A stretch of DNA of 5,463 nucleotides, taken from the NCBI GenBank assembly GCA_025350345.1, contig JANXYA010000288.1, positions 1 to 5,463 of the forward strand. Reading direction: 5' to 3'. Shown in pieces: positions 5,305-5,463 of the stretch; position 1 is the stretch's first letter, and the number at the start of each line of letters is the position of its first letter. A program made the position numbers and the translations under genes. This DNA comes from Gammaproteobacteria bacterium (GTDB lineage: Bacteria > Pseudomonadota > Gammaproteobacteria > Steroidobacterales > Steroidobacteraceae). The notes under the pieces were generated by a model that was given only the letters and a program-made list of their open reading frames with translations, did not search any database and was not told the DNA's origin.

Positions 5305-5463
5305 GTGAGCCATTGGCTGCTCAAGACCGAGCCCGGGACTTTCGGCATCGAGCACCTGGCCGCGCTGCCGCGGCGCACCTCGCCCTGGGACGGGGTGCGC
5401 AACTATCAGGCGCGCAATTTCCTGCGGGACCAGGTGCGGCACGGCGAAGAGGCCTTCATCTAC
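5305..5463 (+). CDS. EVE domain protein, N-terminal part (3' end off the window)
   Basis: Fifty-three codons are visible, with no stop before the edge. The residues match the start of EVE-domain proteins (PF01878; human THYN1 is a relative): WLLKTEP at 4-10, then PWDGVRNYQARNFLRD at about 27-42, then a block ending FIY. The family usually has about 150 residues. EVE domains share a fold with PUA and YTH domains and are thought to bind modified bases in nucleic acid; the substrate of this stand-alone type is not established. Where most members have Gly-Asp before the next strand, this one reads HGEEAFIY, a mild deviation. The GTG at 5305 is the only plausible start: the fau stop is in the same frame, two codons upstream, and the next start-like codons fall inside the domain. 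With a 3-nt gap it is almost certainly co-transcribed with fau. Confidence 0.88.
   Translation, partial: MSHWLLKTEPGTFGIEHLAALPRRTSPWDGVRNYQARNFLRDQVRHGEEAFIY

Noticed and set aside
4936..5442. A 168-codon minus-strand frame opposite fau and the EVE gene.
   Set aside because: It crosses two genuine genes on the other strand and has no recognisable domain.
1..5463. Mobile elements, CRISPR arrays, toxin-antitoxin or defence islands, tRNA genes and attachment sites.
   Set aside because: No transposase or integrase, direct-repeat array, tRNA-like fold or composition break was seen; every stretch is accounted for by conserved core genes or short intergenic DNA.

Overview
This window comes from a high-GC gammaproteobacterium outside the enterics; genus cannot be read from the sequence. 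The evidence is gene order: ygfB, pepP, ubiH and ubiI on one strand, and zapA, 6S RNA and 5-formyltetrahydrofolate cyclo-ligase on the other. This is the conserved chromosomal neighbourhood known from Escherichia and Pseudomonas. I see no mobile element, CRISPR array, tRNA, rRNA, phage gene or sign of recent transfer.

Minus-strand arm (3784 down to 1): a YgfB/UPF0149 protein, Xaa-Pro aminopeptidase PepP, the ubiquinone flavin hydroxylase UbiH, and the N-terminal half of a second, paralogous flavin hydroxylase (UbiI-like) that runs off the left edge. Gaps are short (48 nt, a 4-nt ATGA overlap, 15 nt), so this is very likely one operon. UbiH and UbiI perform ring hydroxylations in ubiquinone synthesis. 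YgfB and PepP travel with them, but what links them to quinone synthesis is not established.

Divergent control region (3785-3916): about 130 bp holding one good sigma70-type promoter for the plus strand (TTGACC, 18 bp, TATAGT) and one weak candidate for the minus strand. The plus promoter lies so close to the first ATG that the mRNA is predicted to be leaderless.

Plus-strand arm (3917 to 5463): a 77-residue coiled-coil protein (TIGR02449 type) whose stop overlaps the start of zapA; ZapA, a stabiliser of the FtsZ ring; a 6S RNA gene (about 4480-4667) recognisable by conserved segments and by a 15-bp terminal helix; 5-formyltetrahydrofolate cyclo-ligase (fau/ygfA), probably read from the 6S transcript; and the first 53 codons of an EVE-domain protein that runs off the right edge.

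Overall this is a core housekeeping locus joining respiration (ubiquinone), cell division (ZapA), stationary-phase transcription control (6S RNA) and folate salvage. I found no new multi-gene system. The points most worth checking are the predicted leaderless start of the coiled-coil/zapA mRNA, the 6S RNA with its own promoter across the zapA stop codon, and the coiled-coil protein as a ZapA partner.
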